DNA of 64,000 nucleotides from Cronobacter malonaticus LMG 23826. Its GTDB lineage: Bacteria; Pseudomonadota; Gammaproteobacteria; Enterobacterales; Enterobacteriaceae. The stretch spans positions 1,922,001 through 1,986,000 of the forward strand of contig NZ_CP013940.1 in assembly GCF_001277215.2 (NCBI RefSeq). The letters are read 5' to 3'. The notes under the pieces were generated by a model that worked only from the letters and a program-made list of their open reading frames with translations, had not been told where the DNA came from and did not search any database. Below are positions 8,480-18,413 of this stretch, one piece after another (positions within the stretch are counted from its first letter, which is position 1; each line of letters begins with the position of its first letter). A program made the translations under genes and the position numbers.

Positions 8480-9805
8480 ATGACGCAGTCAGTACAACGT
8501 GAAGCGACAGGGGCAGCAGTGGACGAACAGACGCAACTGGCGCGTAAACTGCGAAAGGTGTTGCTGGCGACGGGCGTGGGGCATTTTGTCGAGTGGTTCG
8601 ATTTCGGGCTTTACGGCACGCTGGCGGCCATTATCGGGATGCAGTTTTTCCAGACCGGCGACCCGGCAGCGGCGCTGCTTTCGTCTTTCGCGGTATTTGG
8701 CGCAGGCTTTATTATGCGCCCGCTTGGGGGGCTTTATTTCGGCTCGCTTGGCGACCGCATTGGCCGCAAGCGCGTACTGGCGACGGTCATTCTGCTCACC
8801 TCCGGTGCCACTTTCATTATGGGCCTGCTGCCAACGTACCATCAGATTGGCCTGCTGGCGCCTGCGCTGCTGGTGCTCACCCGGCTGGTGCAGGGCTTTG
8901 CGGCGGGCGGCGAAACCTCCGGCGCGACCACGTTTCTCGCGGAATATGCCCCGGTGGATAAACGCGGGTACTTCACCTGCTGGATCGATAACTTCGGTTT
9001 TATGGCGTTTGTGGCGGGTTCCGGGCTGGTGTTTCTGCTGACAGCCGGGCTTGGCGAAACCGCGATGAACGACTGGGGCTGGCGCATTCCGTTCTTAATC
9101 GCCGGGCCGCTCGGCTGGGTGGGACTTTACCTGCGAACGCACCTTGAAGACACGCCGGAGTTCCAGGCGGCGGCGAAAGCGGGCACCACGCAGGCCGCGC
9201 CGCTGCGCAGTACGCTCAAAAGCGCCCGCGGCGCGCTGCTGTTCTGCGTCGGGTTTGTGGTTATCAAAGCGGTCGGCCACTGGATGCTGCAAACCTTTAT
9301 GCCGGGCTACCTGATAACGCAGATGCACTTCAGCAAGCTCGATGCTTACGCGATTACCACCATCGGGCTGTTCGGCATCGCGGTGCTGGTGCCGTTTATG
9401 GGCTGGCTCTCCGACCGCTATGGCCGTCGGTCCCTGATGCTCGCAGGATGCGGCGGGTTTATTCTCTTTACCTACCCGGCGCTGATGGTGATGGCGAACG
9501 GCGATATGCTATCCGCCGTGCTCGCGATGCTCCTGCTGGGGGCGTTTATCGCCGCCTTTGATGGCGCGTGCAGCGCGGCGATGGCCGAGCTGTTCCCGAC
9601 CAGCGTGCGCTATGGCGGGCTGTCGGTCGCCTATAACCTGTCGGTGGCCTTCTTCGGCGGCATCACGCCGTGGTTCTCGGCATTTCTCATCGCTTCCACC
9701 GGTAATCTTTTCTCACCCGCGTTTTATGTCATGGGAGCGGCGCTGATCACCTTTATTACCGTGATGCGCGCCAGAGAAACCGCCGGGCTGCCGCTGCGCC
9801 GCTAA
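8480..9805 (+). CDS. MHS-family MFS transporter (ProP-like)
   Basis: 441 residues, twelve predicted helices. The N-terminal GHFVEWFDFGLYGTLA and motif A copies SLGDRIGRKRV (about 95) and LSDRYGRRSLM (about 312) place it in the metabolite:H+ symporter family that includes the proline/betaine carrier ProP. It lacks the long C-terminal coiled coil that makes ProP osmosensing. It is a lone gene with its own AT-rich promoter region; the TATAGATCTATA palindrome at 8417-8428 and TATTATAG just after it are likely promoter elements. Substrate unknown. It occupies the position of the hokB region of E. coli. Confidence 0.85.
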   Translation: MTQSVQREATGAAVDEQTQLARKLRKVLLATGVGHFVEWFDFGLYGTLAAIIGMQFFQTGDPAAALLSSFAVFGAGFIMRPLGGLYFGSLGDRIGRKRVLATVILLTSGATFIMGLLPTYHQIGLLAPALLVLTRLVQGFAAGGETSGATTFLAEYAPVDKRGYFTCWIDNFGFMAFVAGSGLVFLLTAGLGETAMNDWGWRIPFLIAGPLGWVGLYLRTHLEDTPEFQAAAKAGTTQAAPLRSTLKSARGALLFCVGFVVIKAVGHWMLQTFMPGYLITQMHFSKLDAYAITTIGLFGIAVLVPFMGWLSDRYGRRSLMLAGCGGFILFTYPALMVMANGDMLSAVLAMLLLGAFIAAFDGACSAAMAELFPTSVRYGGLSVAYNLSVAFFGGITPWFSAFLIASTGNLFSPAFYVMGAALITFITVMRARETAGLPLRR

Positions 9806-9827
9806 TTCCCGGTGACTCTGGCCGGGT

Positions 9828-10187
9828 TTATTCACGAAACACCGGGAGATCCACCGGCCAGGCGCTGCGCAGGCTCAGAAGCTGGCAGTGGACGAATCTC
9901 GCTTCGCGTTGATACCAGAAACCGAACGACTGCGTCATCTGGTCATATACCATGCTGTCCAGATTCGCGAACGGAAAGATCACTAAACTTCCCCGCTGCC
10001 TGCGACCGCCGCCAGTTTCAAAATGATCGCGGCCCCAGGCTTCCTGCGTATGTTCATAACGGTGCAGTATCACTTCAATCGTCTCTCTGCCGGGGCAGCG
10101 CAGCATCAGCACACTGTTGTCAAAAGCGAAGGGGTAAACGGATGGGGGGAAGATCGCGAGTAAAGCCACTAACAATAATTTTTTCAT
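9828..10187 (-). CDS. Small exported protein of unknown function
   Basis: 119 residues starting MKKLLLVALLAIFPPSVYPFAF, a clear Sec signal peptide with likely cleavage after about residue 19-20, so the mature form is periplasmic. Ribosome site AGGAGTGG lies just upstream. Only two cysteines remain in the mature part (RCPG and VHCQLL), possibly a disulfide. I recognise no family. It is tail-to-tail with the MHS transporter gene and divergent from frmR. Confidence 0.65.
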   Translation of the reverse strand: MKKLLLVALLAIFPPSVYPFAFDNSVLMLRCPGRETIEVILHRYEHTQEAWGRDHFETGGGRRQRGSLVIFPFANLDSMVYDQMTQSFGFWYQREARFVHCQLLSLRSAWPVDLPVFRE

Positions 10188-10408
10188 ACCACTCCTGTCC
10201 TCTACAGGGCGGCAGTTATGTCATCCTGTAAAGCCGGCGGTATTGAGATATATCATGCTGTTAGTTTGGTTGAGGGCTATATATACGGCTGGTGAATGAT
10301 TTACTGCGCACGGGTTATGTCGTTAGGCTGTTGTGCTTCTGCCTCGTTTCCCTTCCCGCAAAAACGTACCGCCAGAAAATGACCGTTTGCATAGGCGGAA
10401 GCACTTCT

Positions 10409-10430
10409 ATACCATACCCCCCTATAGTAT
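10409..10430. promoter_or_regulatory. FrmR operator with poly-G/C centre
   Basis: The region 10409-10430 reads ATACCATA, then a run of six C, then TATAGTAT: an imperfect inverted repeat around a C-tract, 17 bases ahead of the frmR start. This is the operator form recognised by FrmR/CsoR-family repressors in E. coli, where formaldehyde releases the repressor. Confidence 0.75.
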
Positions 10431-10446
10431 CCATGAGGCGAAAACC

Positions 10447-11872
<1,426 letters not shown>

Positions 11873-11881
11873 CCTTATCTG

Positions 11882-11903
11882 CCAGCGGTTTAGCGACCGC
11901 TGG
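11882..11903 (+). terminator. Terminator after frmA
   Basis: CCAGCGGT (11882-11889) pairs with ACCGCTGG (11896-11903), followed by a pyrimidine-rich CCTCTTCACTTT tail. The weak U-run makes it a moderate terminator. Confidence 0.6.
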
Positions 11904-11969
11904 CCTCTTCACTTTCCCCGACTTTAGCCCCTCTTTTCGAATCTGTGAGCCAGGTATCGCTTTTAAGGG

Positions 11970-11996
11970 TAAGCGTTTACGCAAAACTGCCGATGT
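11970..11996 (+). promoter_or_regulatory. Sigma-28 (FliA) promoter of trg
   Basis: TAAGCGTT at 11970-11977 and GCCGATGT at 11989-11996 are separated by exactly 11 bases, close to the flagellar-class consensus TAAAGTTT-N11-GCCGATAA. It lies 50 bases ahead of the chemoreceptor start, as expected for a FliA-dependent receptor gene. Confidence 0.8.
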
Positions 11997-12045
11997 CCTA
12001 GAGGCAAGACTCTTTTTGCATCTTACCCAAAGGGAAATCGTGGCC

Positions 12046-13743
12046 ATGAATAAAACAACAACCCGTGATGTCGGGGCGCTAAGCTTCTGGCATCACATTC
12101 GGCTTGTCCCGCTGTTCTCCGTCATCCTGGGAGGGATTCTGGTGTTGTTCGCGCTCTGTGGCGGGCTGGCAGGATACTTCCTTATGCAGGGCGACAGCGC
12201 GCTCAACAACGTAACGCAGGAAATACAGATCCGCAGTGGGCTTGCGGACAGCGCCAACCAGCTTCGCACCGCGCGTATCAATATGATCCACGCAGGCGCG
12301 GCGAGCCGCGTCGCGGAGATGGACGCGATGAAGCGCAACATCGCCGATGCGGAAAAAGCGATAGCGCAGGCTAACGTTGGCTTTAAACAATATATGGATC
12401 GTGAGACGCATGCCGATTCTGAAGCGGCGCTCGACAGCGAGCTTAAAGCCCGTTACGACGCCTACATCAGCGGCCTTGCGCCGATGCTGAAATATGCCAA
12501 AAACGGCATGTTCGAAGCGATTATCGAGCATGAAAACGAAACTGCCCGCAAGCTTGACGACGACTATAACCAGGTGCTGGCGAAAGCGCTGGCGAGCCGT
12601 ACCGATCGCGTTGAGCAACTGCGCAGCGACGCCAGCAGCCGCACGCATTTCAGCCTGATGGTGATGGTCGCCGCGTTTATTGTCGCGCTGGTGATGTCGC
12701 TGCTCACTTTCGTGGTACTGCGTCGCGTGGTTATCGTTCCGCTGCAACATGCGGCGACGCGCATTGAAACTATCGCCAGCGGCGATCTGACGCTGCCGGA
12801 AGAGGCGACAGGGCGCAGCGAAATCGGCCGCCTGAGCCAGCATCTGCAAATGATGCAGCGATCGCTGGTGAAAACCGTCAGCGCCGTGCGCGAAGGCGCG
12901 CAGGCGATTTATCAGGGCACCAGCGAAATCTCTGCGGGCAATACCGATCTCTCTTCGCGCACCGAGCAGCAGGCTGCGGCGCTTGAGCAGACCGCAGCCA
13001 GCATGGAACAGCTGACCGCCACCGTGAAACAGAACGCCGACAACGCCCACCACGCCAGCAAACTGGCGCAGGACGCCTCCGGCAAAGCCACCACCGGCGG
13101 ACAGATTGTCTCCGGCGTCGTGACCACAATGGGCAATATCTCCAGCAGCTCGAAGAAAATCTCTGAAATCACGGCGGTGATTAACAGCATCGCCTTCCAG
13201 ACCAACATTCTCGCGCTCAACGCTGCGGTAGAAGCGGCGCGTGCGGGCGAGCAGGGCCGTGGCTTCGCGGTCGTGGCCAGCGAAGTGCGCACGCTGGCGA
13301 GCCGCAGCGCCCAGGCGGCGAAAGAGATTGAAGGGCTTATCAGCGAATCGGTGGCGCTCATCGATCGCGGCTCCAGCGAAGTGGTTAACGCAGGCGATAC
13401 CATGAAAGGCATCGTCGAGGCGGTGAAACGTCTCACCGACATCATGCTGGAAATCGCGGCGGCGTCGGATGAACAGCGCCAGGGCATTGAGCAGGTGGCG
13501 CAGGCCATCGCTGAAATGGACAACGTCACGCAGCAGAACGCCTCGCTGGTGGAAGAGGCGTCGGCCGCGGCGGTATCGCTCGAAGAACAGGCCGGACGCC
13601 TTACCCAGGCCGTGGGCGCGTTCCGCTTAAGTGGCGCTTCAGCCGCGCGTAAAAACGAGCCGCAACCGCCTGCCGCACAGCCGCTGGCGCCGGTTGTACC
13701 GCGCGCGGCGCTCGCCCAAAGCGAGCACTGGGAAACCTTCTGA
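12046..13743 (+). CDS. trg: Methyl-accepting chemotaxis protein Trg, with C-terminal pentapeptide
   Basis: 565 residues. Trg senses ribose- and galactose-binding proteins in the periplasm and signals to CheA/CheW. Helix TM1 is at about 22-46, the periplasmic four-helix domain to about 200, TM2 at 202-226, then HAMP and the long signalling coiled coil with the invariant hairpin [20 protein letters not shown]. The N-terminus ([20 protein letters not shown], the GMFEAII segment) is that of Trg and the gene sits between cybB and ydcI as in E. coli. Unlike E. coli Trg, it ends in HWETF, nearly the NWETF docking site for CheR and CheB found on high-abundance receptors. Start at 12046 follows an AAGGGA ribosome site. 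Confidence 0.9.
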   Translation: MNKTTTRDVGALSFWHHIRLVPLFSVILGGILVLFALCGGLAGYFLMQGDSALNNVTQEIQIRSGLADSANQLRTARINMIHAGAASRVAEMDAMKRNIADAEKAIAQANVGFKQYMDRETHADSEAALDSELKARYDAYISGLAPMLKYAKNGMFEAIIEHENETARKLDDDYNQVLAKALASRTDRVEQLRSDASSRTHFSLMVMVAAFIVALVMSLLTFVVLRRVVIVPLQHAATRIETIASGDLTLPEEATGRSEIGRLSQHLQMMQRSLVKTVSAVREGAQAIYQGTSEISAGNTDLSSRTEQQAAALEQTAASMEQLTATVKQNADNAHHASKLAQDASGKATTGGQIVSGVVTTMGNISSSSKKISEITAVINSIAFQTNILALNAAVEAARAGEQGRGFAVVASEVRTLASRSAQAAKEIEGLISESVALIDRGSSEVVNAGDTMKGIVEAVKRLTDIMLEIAAASDEQRQGIEQVAQAIAEMDNVTQQNASLVEEASAAAVSLEEQAGRLTQAVGAFRLSGASAARKNEPQPPAAQPLAPVVPRAALAQSEHWETF

Positions 13744-13794
13744 TCCATCAAGGGCGGCGCAGTCCGCCCGTCTTATACTCTTAGCCTGACCTTT

Positions 13795-13820
13795 GCCGCT
13801 CCCGTGAGCGGCTTTTTTTT
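13795..13820 (+). terminator. Intrinsic terminator after trg
   Basis: GCCGCTC (13795-13801), loop CCGT, GAGCGGC (13806-13812), then eight T. A second GC hairpin without U-run (GGGCGG/CCGCCC near 13752) precedes it. Confidence 0.85.
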
Positions 13821-13937
13821 GCGCATCGTTTTCGGATTATGCTGTATCACTTTTCGCGTTTGCCGCCTGGCTTATTTCCGCATTCCTTGTCCATGCTTAA
13901 AGGGCTTTACTTTTGACAACCCTTATGGAAGCAAGAG

Positions 13938-14438
13938 ATGCAGATCAAAACCGCTCAGGATCTTTTTGTACATTTACTTTCAGACACCTATAGCGCCGAG
14001 AAACAGCTGACCCGCGCTCTGCCGAAGCTTGCACGCGCGGCTTCCGATGAAAAGCTGGCCGCGGCATTCCGCGCTCACCTCGAGGAAACCCGGGGCCAGA
14101 TTGAACGCATCGATCAGGTGGTGGAAAGTGTGCCTGAGCTTAAACTGCGCCGCATCAAATGCGTGGCGATGGAAGGGCTGATTGAAGAAGGCCAGGAAGT
14201 AATCGACGAGATCGAACAAGGCCCGGTACGCGACGCTGGCCTTATCGCCGCCGCGCAGAAAGTGGAGCACTATGAAATCGCCGCCTACGGCACGCTCTGC
14301 ACCCTGGCAGAACAGTTAGGCTACAAAGACGCCAAGAAACTGCTGGCAGCCACGCTTGAGGAGGAGAAATCCACCGATGGCAAGCTGACCACCATCGCGG
14401 AAACGGCGATTAACGCGAAAGCGTCCAAAGCAGCGTAA
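13938..14438 (+). CDS. yciE: YciE, ferritin-like DUF892 protein
   Basis: 166 residues, matching the YciE/YciF family of ferritin-like four-helix proteins that dimerise and bind metal ions; physiological role is unproven but in E. coli the yciGFE genes are RpoS-induced and linked to stress. Family features are QDLFVHLLSDTYSAEKQLTRALPKL at the start (split here: LSDTYSAEKQL), the HLEET helix, and VEHYEIAAYGTL with its metal-ligand Glu/His residues. Here the gene stands alone between trg and an OYE gene; a yciG-type KGG gene lies 50 kb away at 63791. Confidence 0.88.
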   Translation: MQIKTAQDLFVHLLSDTYSAEKQLTRALPKLARAASDEKLAAAFRAHLEETRGQIERIDQVVESVPELKLRRIKCVAMEGLIEEGQEVIDEIEQGPVRDAGLIAAAQKVEHYEIAAYGTLCTLAEQLGYKDAKKLLAATLEEEKSTDGKLTTIAETAINAKASKAA

Positions 14439-14481
14439 TTTCGCTCACCTGCGCTTTACCCTCAAAGCGCGACGCGCCCAA

Positions 14482-14506
14482 CCCCCGGCTTACCGGGGGT
14501 TTTTTT
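14482..14506 (+). terminator. Intrinsic terminator after yciE
   Basis: CCCCCGG (14482-14488) pairs with CCGGGGG (14493-14499) and is followed by seven T. Confidence 0.85.
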
Positions 14507-14562
14507 ATGCCGGTACGAAAAGAAAAAGGGCGCCGTAGCGCCCTGAAGAAGTGGTTTGTTTT

Positions 14563-15630
14563 TTACTGCGCGCTGTCATCGAGGAACGGATAGTCGGTAT
14601 AGCCCGTCGCGCCTTCGGCATAGATGGTCGCGTCGTTAAGCGGGTTGTAAGGCCCGTTTCTGCGAAACCGCTCCACCAGATCGGGGTTCGCGATATAGAG
14701 CTTGCCGAACGCCGCCGCGTCCGCTTCGCCGCTCGCAATCACTGCCTCAGCGCTCTCTTTGGTTAACCCCTCGTTGGCAATCCACGCGCCGGTGAATTTA
14801 TGGCGGATCTGCGGACCGACGCGGTTGGGCGTATCCAGCGCCTCGCGCGAGAAGATAAACGCCAGGCGGCGCGCATTCAGTTGCTCCAGCACGTAGCCGA
14901 ACATCGCCACCGGGTTGGAATCGTGCATTGAATAGGAGTTAGACATCAGGTTGAGATGCACCCCGACGCGGTCGGCGGGCCATTCAGTCAGCAGCGCGTC
15001 CACCGCTTCCAGTAGGAAGCGCGCGCGGTTTTCAATGCTGCCGCCGTATTGATCGGTGCGCTGGTTGGAGCCGTCATGCAGGAACTGGTCGAACAGATAG
15101 CCGTTCGCCGCATGAATTTCCACGCCGTCAAAGCCCGCGCGTTTGGCGTTGATCGCCGCCCGGCGGAAATCTTCCACGATGCCCGGAATTTCATGGGTTT
15201 CCAGCGCGCGCGGGGTTTCGTAAGGGCGTTTCGGGCGTACCGTCGTCACGTGGCCTTCCGGGGCGATAGCGCTCGGCGCGACAGGTTTTTCACCGTTCAG
15301 AAAGACCGGGTCGGAGACGCGGCCCACGTGCCAGAGTTGCAGCACCATTTTCCCGCCCGCCTGATGCACGGCATCAACGATTTCGCGCCACGCGCTGACC
15401 TGTTTTTCCGACCAGATCCCCGGCGTGTTCGGGTAGCCGACGCCCTGCGGCGTCACGGAGGTGGCTTCAGTGAAGATAAGCCCGGCGCTGGCGCGCTGTG
15501 TGTAATACGTTTTGACGATTTCGCCCGGCGTGCGGTCATTCACTGCGCGCATGCGCGTCAGCGGCGCCATCACGACGCGGTTTTTTAACTCCAGCGCGCC
15601 GATGTTTACCGGTTCTAACAGCGTTGACAT
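14563..15630 (-). CDS. Old yellow enzyme-family alkene reductase (NemA-like)
   Basis: 355 residues forming the FMN-dependent TIM barrel of the OYE family, which uses NAD(P)H to reduce activated C=C bonds and nitro compounds. Seen are the N-terminal ELKNRVVMAPLTRMRA, the FMN-site QLWHVGR, the substrate-binding His/Asn pair in EIHAANGYLFDQFL and the SNQRTDQYGGS segment, and the C-terminal AFGKLYIANPDLVERF. It is slightly shorter than NemA and has no nemR next to it, so I do not use that symbol. It is a single-gene unit. Confidence 0.85.
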   Translation of the reverse strand: MSTLLEPVNIGALELKNRVVMAPLTRMRAVNDRTPGEIVKTYYTQRASAGLIFTEATSVTPQGVGYPNTPGIWSEKQVSAWREIVDAVHQAGGKMVLQLWHVGRVSDPVFLNGEKPVAPSAIAPEGHVTTVRPKRPYETPRALETHEIPGIVEDFRRAAINAKRAGFDGVEIHAANGYLFDQFLHDGSNQRTDQYGGSIENRARFLLEAVDALLTEWPADRVGVHLNLMSNSYSMHDSNPVAMFGYVLEQLNARRLAFIFSREALDTPNRVGPQIRHKFTGAWIANEGLTKESAEAVIASGEADAAAFGKLYIANPDLVERFRRNGPYNPLNDATIYAEGATGYTDYPFLDDSAQ

Positions 15631-15749
15631 AACAGAACTCCCGTCAGGATAAAGGCGTGTCTGTCATTTAAACGATATCGCGCGCCGGATGGCAAGCCTC
15701 GGGACTTATTACTTTTCACGCTAACGTATTCCCCGGGGCGTATTCAGCG

Positions 15750-16673
15750 TCAGTTGAGCATCGATTTGCGAATCGAGGAGAGCAGCGCCCGCGCGCCCTG
15801 GGAGAGCGGGGCGTCGACGCGGGTCAGAATGCCGATAGGCTCGCCGGGGCCAGGGATGGCGATGGGCAGCGCCGTCAGCGTTCCCTGGCGTAAATCCTCC
15901 TTGACCGCGCCTGAGGGCACAAACCAGACATAGTTGTAATCAACAGTAAGCTGACGCGAGAGCGACGCCGAGAGCGTTTCGATACAGGTGGAGGGAAGCT
16001 GGCAGCCCTGGCTTGCCAGCAGCGTTTCCGCGTTATCGCGCGGCACGGTGCCTTTCGGCGAGACCACCACCGGCCACTCCATCACGCGGCTCAGTGTAAC
16101 GGTATCCTGTAACAGCGGATGTCCGGGACGTACTACGAGCTTCAGGGATTCCATAAACAGCAGTTCGTAATTCAGCCCGTTCATCAGTTCCGGATCGGAC
16201 ATCCGGCCCACGCCGATATCCAGCTCGCCCGATTTCAGGCCCGCCAGCAGCATGGTGTTATTCATAATCGCCACCTGCAGCGTGATATCGCTCTGCTGCT
16301 TGTGAAACGGGCCAATCACCGCGGGCAGCACGCCGAGCGCGGCGGTCGGCAGCGCGCCGACGCGCACCACGTCGCAGCCTTCGTCCGGCTTGCGGTTGAG
16401 CGCCTGGCCGGCGTGATTAAGGGCATCGAGGATTTTCAGCGCGTGCGTCAGAAACTGCTCGCCAGGCAGCGTGAGTTGCGCGCCGAGGCGACCACGCTCA
16501 AACAGCCGCGCGCCGGTGAGTTGCTCCAGCTCGTTGAGCGTTTTGGATAGCGCTGGCTGGCTAAGATTAAGGGTTTCTGCCGCACGCCCCAGGGTTCCCT
16601 GCTGAGCGACGGCGACGAAGGTGTGCAAGTGGCGCAAGCGAATGCGCTGGGAGAACAAACCGTTTTTTTCCAT
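15750..16673 (-). CDS. ydcI: LysR-family regulator YdcI
   Basis: 307 residues, the E. coli YdcI length, beginning MEKNGLFSQRIRLRHLHTF. The N-terminal winged helix (LGRAAETLNLSQPALSKTLNELE, here residues about 28-50) is followed by a substrate-binding effector domain. YdcI proteins are linked to acid and carbon-flux responses in E. coli and Salmonella and resemble PcaQ. It is divergent from ydcJ/hglS, with a 353-base shared control region holding a textbook LysR box. Confidence 0.92.
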   Translation of the reverse strand: MEKNGLFSQRIRLRHLHTFVAVAQQGTLGRAAETLNLSQPALSKTLNELEQLTGARLFERGRLGAQLTLPGEQFLTHALKILDALNHAGQALNRKPDEGCDVVRVGALPTAALGVLPAVIGPFHKQQSDITLQVAIMNNTMLLAGLKSGELDIGVGRMSDPELMNGLNYELLFMESLKLVVRPGHPLLQDTVTLSRVMEWPVVVSPKGTVPRDNAETLLASQGCQLPSTCIETLSASLSRQLTVDYNYVWFVPSGAVKEDLRQGTLTALPIAIPGPGEPIGILTRVDAPLSQGARALLSSIRKSMLN

Positions 16674-17026
16674 AGCTGATGTTAAAAACAGAGCGGGAGC
16701 CGTGACAAGGTAAGTTGTTTAATTTTGATAACTTGATAGCAAAATAATATTAACAAAACAGATAAATATGCAACATCATCATCCGGTGAAACGCCAAAAC
16801 CGCAACGTGCGGATCGCCAGAGGATTTTCGTATGACGGCCGCTAAACCAGACGGCGCGAGGCGGTCGGGTTAAAACCGCTGTTCCCGTTTGTTTTGCCGC
16901 GCGTTTTACCTTCTGTGCAGTGCCGGATGTCTTGTTACGTTTTGGATCACAAATTGTGAATTCTTCACCGCTGAAACTGCCGCGATTCTCTACAATCTCA
17001 GCAATATTCACTGGAGGCACGACACC
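16674..17026. promoter_or_regulatory. Divergent ydcI/ydcJ control region
   Basis: This gap has two LysR-type signals. TCACAAATTGTGA at 16947-16959 is a perfect T-N11-A palindrome 68 bases ahead of ydcJ, and TTTTG at 16723-16727 mirrors CAAAA at 16740-16744 about 50 bases ahead of ydcI. These are likely binding sites for YdcI itself. The rest shows nothing coding. Confidence 0.5.
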
Positions 17027-18370
17027 ATGGCGAACAGCATCACGGCAGATGAGATTCGGGAACATTTTTCGCAGGCCATGTCGGCCATGTACCAGGAAGA
17101 GGTGCCGCAGTACGGCACGCTGCTGGAACTGGTGGCCGACGTGAATCTGGCGGTACTGGAAAGCCACCCGCAGCTGCATGAGCAGCTCGCCAACGCCGAT
17201 GAGCTGGCGCGGCTGAACGTCGAGCGCCACGGGGCGATTCGCGTCGGCACTGCTGCGGAGCTGGCGACACTTCGACGCATTTTCGCCATTATGGGAATGT
17301 ACCCGGTCAGTTATTACGATCTCTCGCAGGCGGGCGTGCCGGTGCACTCCACGGCGTTTCGCCCGGTGGATGATTTCTCGCTCGCGCGAAATCCGTTTCG
17401 TATTTTTACCTCACTGCTGCGCCTTGAGCTTATCGAAGACGAAAAGCTGCGCAAGCGCGCCGCCGCCGTGCTCGCCCGGCGCGATATCTTTACCCGCCGC
17501 TGCTATGAGCTGCTGAACATTTACGACGAACAGGGCGCGTTTAACGCCGACCAGGCGCAGGAGTTTGTGCGCGAGGCGCTGGAAACTTTTCGCTGGCACA
17601 GCCATGCGACGGTGGACGCCGCCACCTATCAGGCGCTCCACGATGAACACCGGCTGATTGCCGATGTGGTGTGCTTTCGCGGCTGCCACATTAACCACCT
17701 GACGCCGCGCACGCTGGATATCGACCGCGTGCAGGCGCTGATGCCGGAGTATGGCATTGAGCCAAAAGCCGTGATTGAAGGGCCGCCGCGCCGCGAGTTT
17801 CCCATTCTGCTGCGCCAGACCAGCTTTAAAGCGCTGGAGGAGCCGATTCGCTTTGGCGGCGACAGCCCCGGCACGCACACCGCGCGTTTTGGTGAAATCG
17901 AACAGCGTGGTATGGCATTGACGCCCAAAGGCCGCGCGCTCTATGACGAACTGCTGGCGGCGGCGGGCAGCGGTAAGGATAACCTTACGCATCAGTTACA
18001 TTTGCAGGAGGCGTTCAGCCGCTTCCCGGACAGCGACACGTTGCTGCGCCGCCAGGGGCTGGCCTATTTCCGCTACCGCCTGACGCCGGTGGGTGAAACG
18101 CACCGCCAGGCTATCCGCCCCGGCGACGATCCGCAGACGCTTATCGAGCGCGGCTGGCTGGTGGCGCAGCCGATCATCTACGAAGATTTTCTGCCGGTCA
18201 GCGCGGCGGGGATTTTCCAGTCCAATCTCGGCGAGGATGCGCGGGCGCGCCGCCACGGCAACGCCAGCCGCGATACCTTCGAGGCGGCGCTCGGTTGCCC
18301 GGTGCTCGATGAGTTCGCGCTCTATCAGGAGGCGGAAGATCGCAGCAAACGACGTTGCGGTCTGCTCTGA
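17027..18370 (+). CDS. hglS: 2-oxoadipate dioxygenase/decarboxylase HglS (YdcJ)
   Basis: 447 residues from the ATG at 17027 (ribosome site TGGAGG), the same as E. coli YdcJ. The family (formerly DUF1338) is a VOC-fold Fe(II) enzyme converting 2-oxoadipate to D-2-hydroxyglutarate in D-lysine breakdown in Pseudomonas. Metal ligands map by spacing to H68 (in ERHGAIRVG, with R72 as the substrate arginine), H224 (INHLTPRT) and E292 (FGEIEQRG), matching His70/His226/Glu294 of the Pseudomonas enzyme with a constant offset of two. Divergent from its probable regulator ydcI; a carboxylesterase gene follows after 43 bases. Confidence 0.9.
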   Translation: MANSITADEIREHFSQAMSAMYQEEVPQYGTLLELVADVNLAVLESHPQLHEQLANADELARLNVERHGAIRVGTAAELATLRRIFAIMGMYPVSYYDLSQAGVPVHSTAFRPVDDFSLARNPFRIFTSLLRLELIEDEKLRKRAAAVLARRDIFTRRCYELLNIYDEQGAFNADQAQEFVREALETFRWHSHATVDAATYQALHDEHRLIADVVCFRGCHINHLTPRTLDIDRVQALMPEYGIEPKAVIEGPPRREFPILLRQTSFKALEEPIRFGGDSPGTHTARFGEIEQRGMALTPKGRALYDELLAAAGSGKDNLTHQLHLQEAFSRFPDSDTLLRRQGLAYFRYRLTPVGETHRQAIRPGDDPQTLIERGWLVAQPIIYEDFLPVSAAGIFQSNLGEDARARRHGNASRDTFEAALGCPVLDEFALYQEAEDRSKRRCGLL

Positions 18371-18413
18371 AACGGCTACGCTCCCAGGATTGCCGTTTAA
18401 AAAAGGAAGAGGT

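Noticed and set aside
13752..13775. First hairpin after trg as the main terminator
   Set aside because: It has a GC stem but no adequate U-run; the next hairpin at 13795 has eight T.
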